64,000 bases of DNA from Novosphingobium capsulatum NBRC 12533 (lineage in GTDB: Bacteria; Pseudomonadota; Alphaproteobacteria; Sphingomonadales; Sphingomonadaceae), in contig NZ_BCYV01000009.1 of NCBI RefSeq assembly GCF_001598375.1, positions 1-64,000 of the forward strand, written 5' to 3'. Each line of letters opens with the position of its first letter. Position 1 is the first letter of the stretch. Under the pieces are notes generated by a model. That model searched no databases. It was not told the DNA's origin and worked only from the letters and a program-made list of their open reading frames with translations. Made by a program: the position numbers and the translations under genes. Shown here piece by piece: positions 17,362 to 25,546 of the stretch.

Positions 17362-18474
17362 TCAAATGGGCTGGGCGAGCATGGCGAGTGTCTCGCCGAC
17401 GATCCGGGTCTGCTCGGCGGGCGGCGCGCCGGCGCGCTCGAGACGACCGATTTCCATCGAGTTGCGCACGACCAGCTGGCAGCGCGCCGTGCGCCGCTCG
17501 GCAAAGCGGGCGAGCACTTCGGGCAGGTCGTCACCGCGGGCCAGTTCCTCGCCAAGCACGATGGCATCCTCCACCGCCATGCCAGCACCAGACGCGAGAT
17601 GGGGCGTAGTGGGATGCGCGGCATCACCGATCAACAGCACGCGCCCGACATGCCAGGGTGGCGGCAGCAGGAACGCCTCGAGCGGCCGCATCACGATCTG
17701 CGAGCGGGGGCCAAGGCCCTCGCGCAGCGCCCGCAACGGGCCGCTGTATCCATCCAGAAGATCACGCAAGCCGAGGTACAGTTCCTCGTCTGGCACCACG
17801 CTGCGGCGCGGACAGGTTTCGAGCAGAAACATGTACAAGCTGTCGCGCGACACGGGCGACAGCCCCACCTTGACCGGTCCGCCCAGGAAGAAATGGCGGC
17901 GGTCGATCTCTGCCGGGCGATCGGCGAACAGACGCCAGATCGTTTGCCCGGTATATTCGGGCTGAGGCGCATCTGGCAGGATCAGGCTGCGGGTGCGCGA
18001 AAACACGCCGTCGGCCCCCAGCACCAGATCATAGCTGGCACGGCCGCCATCGCTGAACACGACATCGACCTGGTCATCCCGCTGATGCAGCGCGTCGACG
18101 GTCAGCCCCAGCCGTACAGTGGCGCCCGATGCGCGGGTCTTTTCCGAGAGGATGCGGTGCAGCGTCGGCCGCATGATCCCGCCGCTGCCGGGCATCCCGG
18201 CCGGATCGGGCACTTCGCCCACCTGCTGCCCCTCGATCGTGCAGACCCGGATGCCGTTGCCGGAAAAGCCGTCGCGCAGCACGTCGTCCAGAATGCCCAG
18301 TTGATCAAAGGCGCGCAGCGTCGGGCTGGTGATGGTGATGCCGGCGCCATAGACGCGCCAGGCTGGGTCGATGTCGATCAGGTCCACCGCCACACCCAGG
18401 CGCCGCAGCACGAGGGCCGAGGACATACCCCCGATTCCGCCGCCGATGATCAGGGCCGAGCGCACGCTGGTCAT
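17362..18474 (-). CDS. FAD-dependent aromatic monooxygenase
   Basis: This 370-aa class A flavoprotein monooxygenase has the FAD dinucleotide fold IIGGGIGG at residues 9-16, the DG motif LGADGVFSRTR near 155-165 and the ribityl-binding LLIGDAAHPTTPHLASGAG motif near 290. The family includes salicylate hydroxylase, 6-hydroxynicotinate 3-monooxygenase and 4-hydroxybenzoate 1-hydroxylase; some members hydroxylate with decarboxylation to give hydroquinone-type products. This would feed the divergent hydroquinone operon or the LigAB-like enzymes behind it. No strong ribosome-binding site precedes this ATG. Instead a strong one precedes a 15-codon frame ending ATGA over this start, so translation may be coupled. 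It is first gene of the minus-strand operon. Confidence 0.88.
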   Translation of the reverse strand: MTSVRSALIIGGGIGGMSSALVLRRLGVAVDLIDIDPAWRVYGAGITITSPTLRAFDQLGILDDVLRDGFSGNGIRVCTIEGQQVGEVPDPAGMPGSGGIMRPTLHRILSEKTRASGATVRLGLTVDALHQRDDQVDVVFSDGGRASYDLVLGADGVFSRTRSLILPDAPQPEYTGQTIWRLFADRPAEIDRRHFFLGGPVKVGLSPVSRDSLYMFLLETCPRRSVVPDEELYLGLRDLLDGYSGPLRALREGLGPRSQIVMRPLEAFLLPPPWHVGRVLLIGDAAHPTTPHLASGAGMAVEDAIVLGEELARGDDLPEVLARFAERRTARCQLVVRNSMEIGRLERAGAPPAEQTRIVGETLAMLAQPI

Positions 18475-18518
18475 GCCCGCACCCGCGCGATGCTTGCCGC
18501 GCCCATCCTCACGATCAT
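18471..18518 (-). CDS. 15-codon leader reading frame before the FAD monooxygenase
   Basis: AAGGAG at 18530-18535, eleven bases upstream, serves an ATG at 18518. The frame reads MIVRMGAASIARVRA and ends in TGA overlapping the monooxygenase ATG (ATGA). The peptide has no recognised relatives. It probably acts as a ribosome-loading leader for the operon by termination-reinitiation, since the monooxygenase start itself has only a weak site. A sequencing frameshift fusing the two frames is possible but not needed. Confidence 0.4.
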   Translation of the reverse strand: MIVRMGAASIARVRA

Positions 18519-18568
18519 GTCTCTCTCCGCTCCTTGAAGGTCGTTTCGCCATTTCGATTAGCGACCAA

Positions 18569-18584
18569 CCGTACAAGCGTACAG
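18569..18584. promoter_or_regulatory. Putative operator, copy 2 of a 16-bp dyad
   Basis: CCGTACAAGCGTACAG lies in the divergent region between the ring-cleavage operon (51 bases to its leader start) and the hydroquinone operon (175 bases to hapC). It matches the site at 7800-7815 at 13 of 16 positions on the same strand and keeps both GTAC half-sites and the AA-C core. The position suits a regulator controlling both operons. Confidence 0.45.
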
Positions 18585-18758
18585 CCCCCGGAACGGGCGT
18601 GCCTGCGCTTTCGGGCGAATCTGTGCAAGCCGTGCCGAAGCACGCTGGAATCGTGCAGGAAGACAGGCCGCCACGCTCCTAGCCTGCCCTCGACCAAGCC
18701 ACTGTCCCGTCAGGGTTGGAGCGCGAACACGCGCCGTGGCACGCTCAGGAGATTGGAA

Positions 18759-19268
18759 ATGTCCGACGTCATCACCCGCTTCGGTTCGCTGGATGATTAC
18801 GAGAAGGGCGGCGTCGAGATCATCAACGACGATCCCCGCAACTATGTGTTTTCCAACGTCTTCGAGGTGGCAAAGACCAACGCGCCCTATGCCCGTGTCG
18901 CGGTGGGCATCAACTTTGAATATGTCATCGAAGCTGCCCGCGCCGAAGGCACCTCACCCTGGTACACCTGCGCACACGACGAGTTTGTCCTGTGCATGGA
19001 TGGCGATGTCGAAGTCCACCTCGTCAAGCTCGCCCGTCCGGATGATCATGTCGATCCCGAGCACGAGGGCGCGGTGCAACTGGCCGACGCCATGCCCGAA
19101 GGCCGCAAGATGGGCCGCCTCGTGCTCGGGCGCGGCCACCAGGGACTGCTGCCGGTGGGGGCGGCCTATCGCTTCCATGCCGAAAAACCCGCCGTCATCC
19201 TGGTGCAGACGATCCTTGGCGACGTGACCGTCCAGAAATGGGCGGAGATCTGCCAGACCACGGCCTGA
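18759..19268 (+). CDS. hapC: Hydroquinone 1,2-dioxygenase, small subunit
   Basis: The 169-aa protein matches the roughly 18-kDa small subunit of two-component hydroquinone dioxygenases (HapC of Pseudomonas fluorescens ACB, HqdA of Sphingomonas TTNP3, PnpC-type proteins). It is a cupin-like protein: YTCAHDEFVLCMDGDVEVHL near residue 70 and the second cupin strand in GAAYRFHAEKPAV near 140. The holoenzyme is an alpha2beta2 Fe(II) enzyme that opens hydroquinone to 4-hydroxymuconic semialdehyde. The start at 18759 has AGGAG nine bases upstream (AGGAGATTGGAA). It is first gene of an eight- to nine-gene catabolic operon and precedes the large subunit by 39 bases. The alternative name hqdA would also apply. 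Confidence 0.88.
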   Translation: MSDVITRFGSLDDYEKGGVEIINDDPRNYVFSNVFEVAKTNAPYARVAVGINFEYVIEAARAEGTSPWYTCAHDEFVLCMDGDVEVHLVKLARPDDHVDPEHEGAVQLADAMPEGRKMGRLVLGRGHQGLLPVGAAYRFHAEKPAVILVQTILGDVTVQKWAEICQTTA

Positions 19269-19307
19269 TCGCGCCGCGCCTTTCCCGACCCTTTCAGGAG
19301 AAATTCC

Positions 19308-20336
19308 ATGGCCATGTCGCTATCGCTCGACGCCCAGGCTGCGCCCACCACCAGCACCGCCAGCACCGACACCGAAACGCTGGAAATCAGCAACCAGACC
19401 GGGTTCCGCGCCTTCCGCGCCGGCGGCTTCCACTTCAAGCGTGACGAGTATTTCGCCCACCTCTCGTGGCCGGGCGGAACCCACATCATCCCGATCGACG
19501 TGTTCCTGCGGGCAATGATGCGCGATGTCGCCTGGGGCTTCTTCTATGGCGTGGTGAACTTCGACGCGGTGTTCGGCACCATCAACCACTATGGCGAAGT
19601 GACGATGTTCGCCGGGCGCTTCAACGATGCCTACCGCAGCGCCGGCCGCGACTATTCCGAGCGTTTCCAGTCGGCCGCGCTGATGGCGACGTTCAAGGAA
19701 CTGCTCTCTGACTGGACGGTGGCGGGCTATGACCCGTTTGCCGCGCCGATGGAAACCGGCGTTCCCTGGGGTGTAAAGCAGGGAGCCAACGATGCCGCCA
19801 TCACCCGCCAGCGCGTGACGGCGCACCGCATGGTCGGCCTGCTCGGCGACACGCCGCTGCGCACCGATACCGCCGGCTTCCCGGTAAACCGCCAGTTCGC
19901 CGATGTGCCGCAAGACCAGCCGGTGGTCGAGGCTGAGCCCGGTTTCGAGCACGAGGTGAGCGCCTATAACCTGTTTGGTTACCTGTCCCGCTCTGACGTG
20001 ACCTGGAACCCCAGTGTCTGCTCGGTGGTGGGCGATAGCCTGTTCTGCCCCACGTCGGAGGAGTTCATCCTGCCGGTCGAACATGGCAACGATCGCTGCG
20101 AGTGGTTCCTGCAGCTTTCCGACGAGATCACCTGGGACGTGAAGGACAAGGAAACCGGCAAGCCGCGCGCCCGCGTGCTGGCCCGTGCCGGCGACATCTG
20201 CTGCATGCCTGCCGATATCCGCCACCAGGGCTATTCGACCAAGCGCTCGATGCTGCTCGTCTGGGAAAACGGCGCCGCCAAGATCCCGCAGATGATTGCC
20301 GAGGGCACCGCCCCCGTCACGCCGGTGCAGTTCTGA
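19308..20336 (+). CDS. hapD: Hydroquinone 1,2-dioxygenase, large subunit
   Basis: The 342-aa (about 38 kDa) protein corresponds to the large subunit HapD/HqdB. The catalytic cupin segments include PVEHGNDRCEWFLQLS near residue 255 and a C-terminal DICCMPADIRHQGYS segment near 300, where His and Glu would bind Fe(II). The size pairing with the 169-aa neighbour (18 and 38 kDa) is the characteristic signature of this enzyme. It is expected in the cytoplasm. GGAG stands ten bases before ATG 19308. The aldehyde dehydrogenase gene begins two bases after its stop, as expected for the enzyme that takes the ring-fission product. Confidence 0.9.
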   Translation: MAMSLSLDAQAAPTTSTASTDTETLEISNQTGFRAFRAGGFHFKRDEYFAHLSWPGGTHIIPIDVFLRAMMRDVAWGFFYGVVNFDAVFGTINHYGEVTMFAGRFNDAYRSAGRDYSERFQSAALMATFKELLSDWTVAGYDPFAAPMETGVPWGVKQGANDAAITRQRVTAHRMVGLLGDTPLRTDTAGFPVNRQFADVPQDQPVVEAEPGFEHEVSAYNLFGYLSRSDVTWNPSVCSVVGDSLFCPTSEEFILPVEHGNDRCEWFLQLSDEITWDVKDKETGKPRARVLARAGDICCMPADIRHQGYSTKRSMLLVWENGAAKIPQMIAEGTAPVTPVQF

Positions 20337-20338
20337 CC

Positions 20339-21829
20339 ATGGCGCGGATCGATCCCCTTCCCGCTTTCCCGACCAAGCTGCTGATCGACGGAAAATGGTG
20401 CGATGGTGCCGATGGCGGCACGATCACCGTGGCCAATCCCTTTGACGGCGAGACCCTCGCCGAAGTCGCCATCGCCACGGCCACCGATGTGGATCGCGCG
20501 GTCGAAGCGGCCGCGCGCGCCTTCCCGGCCTGGCGGGCGCTGGCTGCACACGATCGCGGGCGCCTGCTGCTCAAGCTGGCCGACGCGATCGAGGCAGATA
20601 CTGCCAACCTTGCGCGGCTCGAAGCGCTCGATACCGGCCACCCGATCCGCGATTGCCTGTCGCTCGACGTGCCGCGCACGGTGCTGTGCTTCCGATATTT
20701 CGGCGGCATGGCAGACAAGCTGGAAGGTTCTGTCGTGCCGGTCGATGCGGGCTTCCTCAACTATGTCGAGCGCGAACCGATCGGCGTGGTCGGCGCGATC
20801 GTGCCGTGGAACTTCCCGTTGATGTTCACCAGTTGGAAGCTGGGCCCCGCGCTCGCGGCGGGCAACACGGTGGTGATCAAGCCATCGGAAATCACGCCGC
20901 TGTCCACCTTGCGGATTGGCGAGCTGATGCAGCAGGTCGGCTTTCCGGACGGCGTGATCAACATCGTCACCGGCTACGGCCACGACGCGGGCCAGCGCAT
21001 TGCCGAACATCCCGGCATCGGCAAGGTCGCGTTCACGGGCTCTACCGCCACCGGTCGGCGGATCGTCGAGGCATCGGCCACCAACCTCAAGAAGGTGCAG
21101 CTGGAACTGGGCGGCAAGGGACCGAACATCGTCTTCGCCGATGCCAATCTGCCGGCGGCAGTGGGTGGATCGGCCTTTGCGATCTTCCACAATCAGGGCC
21201 AGGCCTGCATCGCCGGATCGCGGCTGATCCTGCACGAAGCCATCGCCGACGCTTTCCTTGAAAAGTTCGTGGCGCTCGCCCGCTCGATCCGGCTGGGCGA
21301 TCCACTCGATCCGCAGACGGAAATGGGGCCGCTTACCTCGCGGCTGCACCAGGAGCGCGTGCTGTCTTTCGTCGAGGTCGCGCGCGAACAGGGCGGCGAC
21401 GTGCTGACCGGCGGCCGCGCGCCTGTCGATGCAGCGCTGGCGGCGGGCTGCTTTGTGGAGCCGACCATCGTGCGCGCCCAGCCCGATCACCGGGTGGCGC
21501 AGGAGGAGGTGTTCGGTCCTTTCGTCACCGTGCTGACCTTCCGCACCGACGAGGAGGCGCTGGCGATCGCCAACGGCACCGAATATGGCCTCGGCGCCGG
21601 TCTGTGGACGCAGGACATCACCCGCGCGCACCGCTTCGCCAAGCAGATCCACGCCGGCATGGTGTGGATCAACAGCTACAAGCGGGTCCATCCGGGCTCA
21701 CCCTTCGGGGGCGTCGGCCGTTCTGGCTATGGCCGTGAAATGGGTTTCGAGGCGATGCGCGAATACACCGTGGCCAAGTCGGTGTGGGTCAATGTCGACG
21801 CGCAAATCCCGCCCTTCTACCGGCGCTGA
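20339..21829 (+). CDS. 4-hydroxymuconic semialdehyde dehydrogenase (ALDH family)
   Basis: This 496-aa NAD(P)-dependent aldehyde dehydrogenase has the Rossmann-side GAIVPWNFP, the general base Glu in LELGGKGPNIVF near residue 258, and the catalytic Cys in FHNQGQACIAGSR near 292, with EEVFGPF and the C-terminal PFGGVGRSGYGREMG. The position directly behind hydroquinone dioxygenase assigns it to oxidation of 4-hydroxymuconic semialdehyde to maleylacetate. By sequence alone it is a generic betaine/2-hydroxymuconic-type ALDH. The ATG at 20339 is two bases after the hapD stop; longer reading frames would overlap hapD deeply and are rejected. Confidence 0.88.
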   Translation: MARIDPLPAFPTKLLIDGKWCDGADGGTITVANPFDGETLAEVAIATATDVDRAVEAAARAFPAWRALAAHDRGRLLLKLADAIEADTANLARLEALDTGHPIRDCLSLDVPRTVLCFRYFGGMADKLEGSVVPVDAGFLNYVEREPIGVVGAIVPWNFPLMFTSWKLGPALAAGNTVVIKPSEITPLSTLRIGELMQQVGFPDGVINIVTGYGHDAGQRIAEHPGIGKVAFTGSTATGRRIVEASATNLKKVQLELGGKGPNIVFADANLPAAVGGSAFAIFHNQGQACIAGSRLILHEAIADAFLEKFVALARSIRLGDPLDPQTEMGPLTSRLHQERVLSFVEVAREQGGDVLTGGRAPVDAALAAGCFVEPTIVRAQPDHRVAQEEVFGPFVTVLTFRTDEEALAIANGTEYGLGAGLWTQDITRAHRFAKQIHAGMVWINSYKRVHPGSPFGGVGRSGYGREMGFEAMREYTVAKSVWVNVDAQIPPFYRR

Positions 21830-21836
21830 GCCAAGG

Positions 21837-22916
21837 ATGCGGCACTTCACCTATCAGGGCCTGCCAACACAGGTCACCTTTGGAACCGGCACCGTGGCTT
21901 CGCTGCCCACGGTGCTGGCGCACCAAGGTGTGCGTCGCGCCGTGCTGCTGTCCACCCCGCAACAGGCAGAGCAGGCACGCGCGGCAACCCGGTCGCTTGG
22001 CAACACGATCGTCGCCACGTTCACCGACGCGACGATGCACACCCCGGTCGAAGTCACGGCCCGCGCCGAAGCGGAATTGGCGGCATGCGGCGCCGATGGC
22101 GTGGTCGCGTTCGGCGGCGGCTCCACCATCGGCCTGGGCAAGGCGCTGGCCGTGCGAACCGGCGTGCGCCACATCGCCGTGCCCACCACCTATGCCGGAT
22201 CGGAGATGACACCGATCCTGGGCGAGACCGCAGGAGGCCGCAAGACCACCCGCCGGGCGCCGGAAATCCTCCCGCATGCCGTGGTCTATGACGTGGACCT
22301 GACGCTGGGCCTGCCGCCCGGCATCTCGGGCACCAGCGGCATCAATGCCATCGCCCATGCAGTCGAGGGGCTCTATGCCCGCGATACCAACCCAGTGATG
22401 CAGTTGGTCGCGCAGGAAGGCATCCGCGCGCTGGCGTCAGCACTGCCGCGCGTCGTTGCGGACGGGGCCGACGTGGCGGCGCGTAGCCAGGCGCTCTATG
22501 GTGCATGGCTGTGCGGCATGGTGCTCGGTTCGGTCGGCATGGCGCTGCACCACAAGCTGTGCCACACGCTCGGCGGCAGTTTCGATCTGCCCCATGCCGA
22601 AACCCACGCCATCGTGTTGCCCCACGCGCTCGCCTACAACGCGCCAGCGATCTCCGAAGCGATGGCGATGCTCCGCTCTGCCCTGGGTGACGACGATCCG
22701 GCTGCGGCGCTCCATCGGCTGGCTCGGCAAGTTGGCGCACCGTGCGCGCTGCGCGATCTGGGCATGCCCGAATCCGGCATCGACGTGGCAACCGACCAGG
22801 CGCTCGAAAACGCCTATTGGAACCCGCGCCCCTTGGAGCACGCAGGGGTCCGCGACCTGATCGCCCGCGCCTGGGCTGGCGATCCACCCGCTGCAAGCGA
22901 AAGCGAGGCCGCATGA
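21837..22916 (+). CDS. Maleylacetate reductase
   Basis: This 359-aa iron-containing-alcohol-dehydrogenase-family protein has the NADH-binding GGGSTIGLGKALA near residue 98, VPTTYAGSEMTPI near 120 and the His-rich metal/active segment HHKLCHTLGGSFDLPHAETH near 238-255. These are the hallmarks of maleylacetate reductases (MacA, ClcE, TftE types). It reduces maleylacetate to 3-oxoadipate, joining the products of hydroquinone and hydroxyquinol cleavage. The start at 21837 is directly after AAGG and seven bases after the dehydrogenase stop; coupling is likely. It overlaps the next gene by ATGA. Confidence 0.92.
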   Translation: MRHFTYQGLPTQVTFGTGTVASLPTVLAHQGVRRAVLLSTPQQAEQARAATRSLGNTIVATFTDATMHTPVEVTARAEAELAACGADGVVAFGGGSTIGLGKALAVRTGVRHIAVPTTYAGSEMTPILGETAGGRKTTRRAPEILPHAVVYDVDLTLGLPPGISGTSGINAIAHAVEGLYARDTNPVMQLVAQEGIRALASALPRVVADGADVAARSQALYGAWLCGMVLGSVGMALHHKLCHTLGGSFDLPHAETHAIVLPHALAYNAPAISEAMAMLRSALGDDDPAAALHRLARQVGAPCALRDLGMPESGIDVATDQALENAYWNPRPLEHAGVRDLIARAWAGDPPAASESEAA

Positions 22917-23761
22917 GCACGCCCGACTTCGCCGCCATCACCACGGCCGCGATCGACCGCATGGCCGAGGCACCAAATGCCCGGTTGCGGCAGATCCTTG
23001 CCGTGGTGCTGCGCCACCTGCACGACGCCATCCGGGAAACGTGCCTTACCGAGGCCGAATGGGAAGCGGCAATCGCGTTTCTCACCCGCACCGGGCAGAT
23101 GTGCACCGCCGAGCGGCAGGAATTCATCCTGCTTTCGGACGTGCTTGGCGTCTCGATGCTGGTCGATGCGCTCAATCATGCTGCTGGCGAGGGCGTGAGC
23201 GAGTCCACCGTCTTTGGCCCGTTCTATGCCGGCCGCCAGCCGGTGCTTGCCGCCGGGGCTTCGATCCTCAAGCGCCCGGAAGAAGGCACGCCGCTGCACA
23301 TGCGCGGGACGGTATCCACGGTACGCGGCGCACCCCTCGCCGGTGCGCTGGTAGAGGTGTGGCAGACCGCACCGAACGGGCAATACGACGTGCAGGACCC
23401 GCAGCAGCCTGCCGGACACCTGCGAGCCAGCTTTGAAACTGCCGCAGACGGCAGCTTTGCCTTCGCCACGATCGTGCCGGTCAGCTACCCCATCCCCGAC
23501 GATGGCCCGGTCGGCGCGCTGCTTGAGGCGCTTGGCCGCCATCCGAACCGACCGGCCCACATCCACTTCATGATCACGGCACCAGGCTATCGTCGCCTCG
23601 TCACGCATCTGTTCATCGAGGGTGACCCATATCTGGCAAGCGACGCGGTCTTCGGCGTGAAGCAATCGCTGATCGTGCGGCCCCAGGCACAGGCCGATGG
23701 CAGCCTCGGGATCGACTATGCCTTCACCCTGGCCGACGCGCCCGAGAGGCACGATGAATGA
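22913..23761 (+). CDS. Hydroxyquinol 1,2-dioxygenase (intradiol)
   Basis: This 282-aa intradiol dioxygenase has all four Fe(III) ligands visible: Y158 in NGQYDV, Y192 in SYPIP, and H216 and H218 in RPAHIHF. The N-terminal helical dimerisation domain (residues 1-100) ends with ESTVFGPFY, as in catechol/hydroxyquinol 1,2-dioxygenases rather than protocatechuate 3,4-dioxygenase. Next to maleylacetate reductase the best assignment is cleavage of 1,2,4-trihydroxybenzene to maleylacetate. It gives the operon a second entry point in addition to hydroquinone. Overlap with the upstream gene is ATGA, and with the Rieske gene eight bases. Confidence 0.9.
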   Translation: MSTPDFAAITTAAIDRMAEAPNARLRQILAVVLRHLHDAIRETCLTEAEWEAAIAFLTRTGQMCTAERQEFILLSDVLGVSMLVDALNHAAGEGVSESTVFGPFYAGRQPVLAAGASILKRPEEGTPLHMRGTVSTVRGAPLAGALVEVWQTAPNGQYDVQDPQQPAGHLRASFETAADGSFAFATIVPVSYPIPDDGPVGALLEALGRHPNRPAHIHFMITAPGYRRLVTHLFIEGDPYLASDAVFGVKQSLIVRPQAQADGSLGIDYAFTLADAPERHDE

Positions 23762-24131
23762 TCCAGGCCTGTGGCGATACCGCCCCAATGCCCCGGCGCC
23801 CGGAACCCTGCTCGGCCCCATCGCGGACATTCCGGTTGGCACCGCCAGGGAATATCGCTTTGGCCGTGGCCGCAGCGCTTTCTCGATGTTCGTGGTCCAC
23901 ATCCCGGATGGCGGCGTGTGCGCCTATCTCAACCTCTGCCCGCACTATTCGCTGCCGCTCAACCACGCGCCAGACGAGTTCCTGCAGAGCGGCGCCATCC
24001 TGTGCAGCCAGCATTTTGCGCTGTTCCGCGCCGACACCGGCGCCTGTTTCTCGGGCGCCTGCGAGGGCCGGTCGCTCACCGCCATTCCCGTCGGCGTCTC
24101 GGGCCAGGGCCTGCTGACGATTGCCGACTGA
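23754..24131 (+). CDS. Rieske [2Fe-2S] ferredoxin
   Basis: This 125-aa single-domain Rieske protein has the cluster ligands C62-x-H64 (LCPHYSLPLN) and C84-x-x-H87 (ILCSQHFAL). The second half keeps the usual GxCxxGxC-like loop in a modified form (GACFSGACEG). Such ferredoxins pass electrons to Rieske oxygenases, but no oxygenase or reductase partner is present in the window. It overlaps the end of the hydroxyquinol dioxygenase gene, so it is certainly co-expressed with it. A role in keeping a dioxygenase iron in its active redox state, or in feeding an oxygenase elsewhere, is inference. Confidence 0.85.
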   Translation: MNDPGLWRYRPNAPAPGTLLGPIADIPVGTAREYRFGRGRSAFSMFVVHIPDGGVCAYLNLCPHYSLPLNHAPDEFLQSGAILCSQHFALFRADTGACFSGACEGRSLTAIPVGVSGQGLLTIAD

Positions 24132-24173
24132 CACGCATCTGGGCGGCGCACGGTCTGCACCGCTGGAGGAACC

Positions 24174-24887
24174 ATGAAGAACAAGCTCTACGATAGCCCC
24201 GCCGACGCGCTGGACGGCCTGTTGTTCGACGGCATGACGATCATGTCCGGCGGCTTTGGCCTGTCGGGCAATCCGGAAAGCCTGATCCCGGAAATCCGCG
24301 CACGCGGCGTTCGCGGCCTTACGGTCATCTCGAACAATGCCGGTGCCGACGGGTTTGGCCTGTGGATGCTGCTGGAAAGCCGGCAGGTGAAGAAAATGAT
24401 CTCGTCCTATGTCGGCGAGAACAAGCTGTTCGAGCAGCAATACCTCTCCGGCGAGCTGGAACTGGAACTCACGCCGCAAGGCACGCTGGCCGAGCGCATC
24501 CGCGCGGGCGGCGCGGGCATTCCCGCGTTCTATACCAAGACCGGAGTGGGGACGCTCGTGGCCGAGGGCAAGCCGATCGAAACCTTCGACGGCGTGGAAT
24601 ACGTCCGCGAAACATGGCTGCGTGCCGATCTGGCGATCATCAAGGCATGGAAAGCCGATCCCGAAGGAAACCTGATGTTCCGCAAGACCGCGCGCAACTT
24701 CAATCCCAACATGGCGACGGCGGGCAAGGTCACGGTTGTCGAAGTGGAAGAGATCGTCGCGGCCGGCGCGCTCGACCCGGACTGCATTCATACACCTGGC
24801 ATCTATGTCGACCGGATCGTCCGGTCGACGATCAACGAGAAGCGCATCGAAAAGCTGACCACCCGCGCGCCGGAGATTGTGGCATGA
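24174..24887 (+). CDS. pcaI: 3-oxoadipate CoA-transferase, subunit A
   Basis: This 237-aa alpha subunit of a family I CoA-transferase has [12 protein letters not shown] near residue 24 and the [10 protein letters not shown] segment near 53 (compare the SENGxxG of the B chain). C-terminally the conserved [10 protein letters not shown] and VEEIV segments are present. Together with the next gene it moves CoA from succinyl-CoA to 3-oxoadipate. The sequence is close to succinyl-CoA:3-ketoacid transferases (ScoA), and the assignment to 3-oxoadipate rests on the operon: maleylacetate reductase upstream and the thiolase downstream. The ATG has GGAGG five bases upstream. It overlaps the B subunit by ATGA. 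Confidence 0.88.
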   Translation: MKNKLYDSPADALDGLLFDGMTIMSGGFGLSGNPESLIPEIRARGVRGLTVISNNAGADGFGLWMLLESRQVKKMISSYVGENKLFEQQYLSGELELELTPQGTLAERIRAGGAGIPAFYTKTGVGTLVAEGKPIETFDGVEYVRETWLRADLAIIKAWKADPEGNLMFRKTARNFNPNMATAGKVTVVEVEEIVAAGALDPDCIHTPGIYVDRIVRSTINEKRIEKLTTRAPEIVA

Positions 24888-25546
24888 GCTGGACCCGCGA
24901 CGAAATGGCGGCCCGCGTCGCCCGCGAGTTGCAGGATGGATACTATGTCAATCTTGGCATCGGCATCCCGACGCTGGTGGCAAACCATGTTCCCCCCGGC
25001 ATCGACGTGACGCTGCAATCGGAAAATGGCCTGCTCGGCATCGGGCCGTTTCCCTATCCCGGCGAAGCCGATCCCGATCTCATCAACGCCGGCAAGCAGA
25101 CCGTCACCACCCTGCCCACGTCCAGCTTCTTTTCCAGCGCAGACAGCTTTGCGATGATCCGCAGCGGCCGGATCGACATGGCCGTTCTGGGCGCGATGGA
25201 AGTCAGCGAAGGCGGCGACATCGCCAACTGGACCATCCCGGGCAAGATGGTGAAGGGCATGGGCGGGGCAATGGACCTCGTCGCGGGCGTGCGCCGCATC
25301 GTCGTGGTGATGGAGCACACCAGCAAGAGCGGCGGGCAAAAGATCCTGCCGGCCTGCACGCTGCCGCTGACCGGCCGGGCCTGCGTCGATCTGATCGTCA
25401 CCGATCTCTGCGTGCTCGCCTGCGCCAAGCCGGGCCTGCGCCTGGTCGAATGCGCGCCTGGCGTGACGGTGGAGGAAATTCGGGCAAAAACCGGCGCCAG
25501 TTTCTCGGTCGCGCTGTCTTCTCCGTCCTCAAGCCAGGGTCTCTGA
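24884..25546 (+). CDS. pcaJ: 3-oxoadipate CoA-transferase, subunit B
   Basis: This 220-aa beta subunit has the GIGIPTL segment near residue 25 and the catalytic Glu in QSENGLLG (E47), which forms the glutamyl-CoA thioester. The downstream [12 protein letters not shown] and the C-terminal ITDLCV-like segment are typical. It works as a heterotetramer with the upstream A subunit, using succinyl-CoA to activate 3-oxoadipate. The start overlaps the A gene by four bases, and the stop overlaps the thiolase ATG by one base (TGATG), so the three final-step enzymes are translationally linked. Confidence 0.9.
   Translation: MSWTRDEMAARVARELQDGYYVNLGIGIPTLVANHVPPGIDVTLQSENGLLGIGPFPYPGEADPDLINAGKQTVTTLPTSSFFSSADSFAMIRSGRIDMAVLGAMEVSEGGDIANWTIPGKMVKGMGGAMDLVAGVRRIVVVMEHTSKSGGQKILPACTLPLTGRACVDLIVTDLCVLACAKPGLRLVECAPGVTVEEIRAKTGASFSVALSSPSSSQGL

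Noticed and set aside
11351..18658. GGAATC-TGCA-GA similarity between 11354 and 18649 as a shared operator
   Set aside because: Twelve of fourteen bases, without symmetry or conserved spacing to a start; expected by chance between two intergenic regions of this size.
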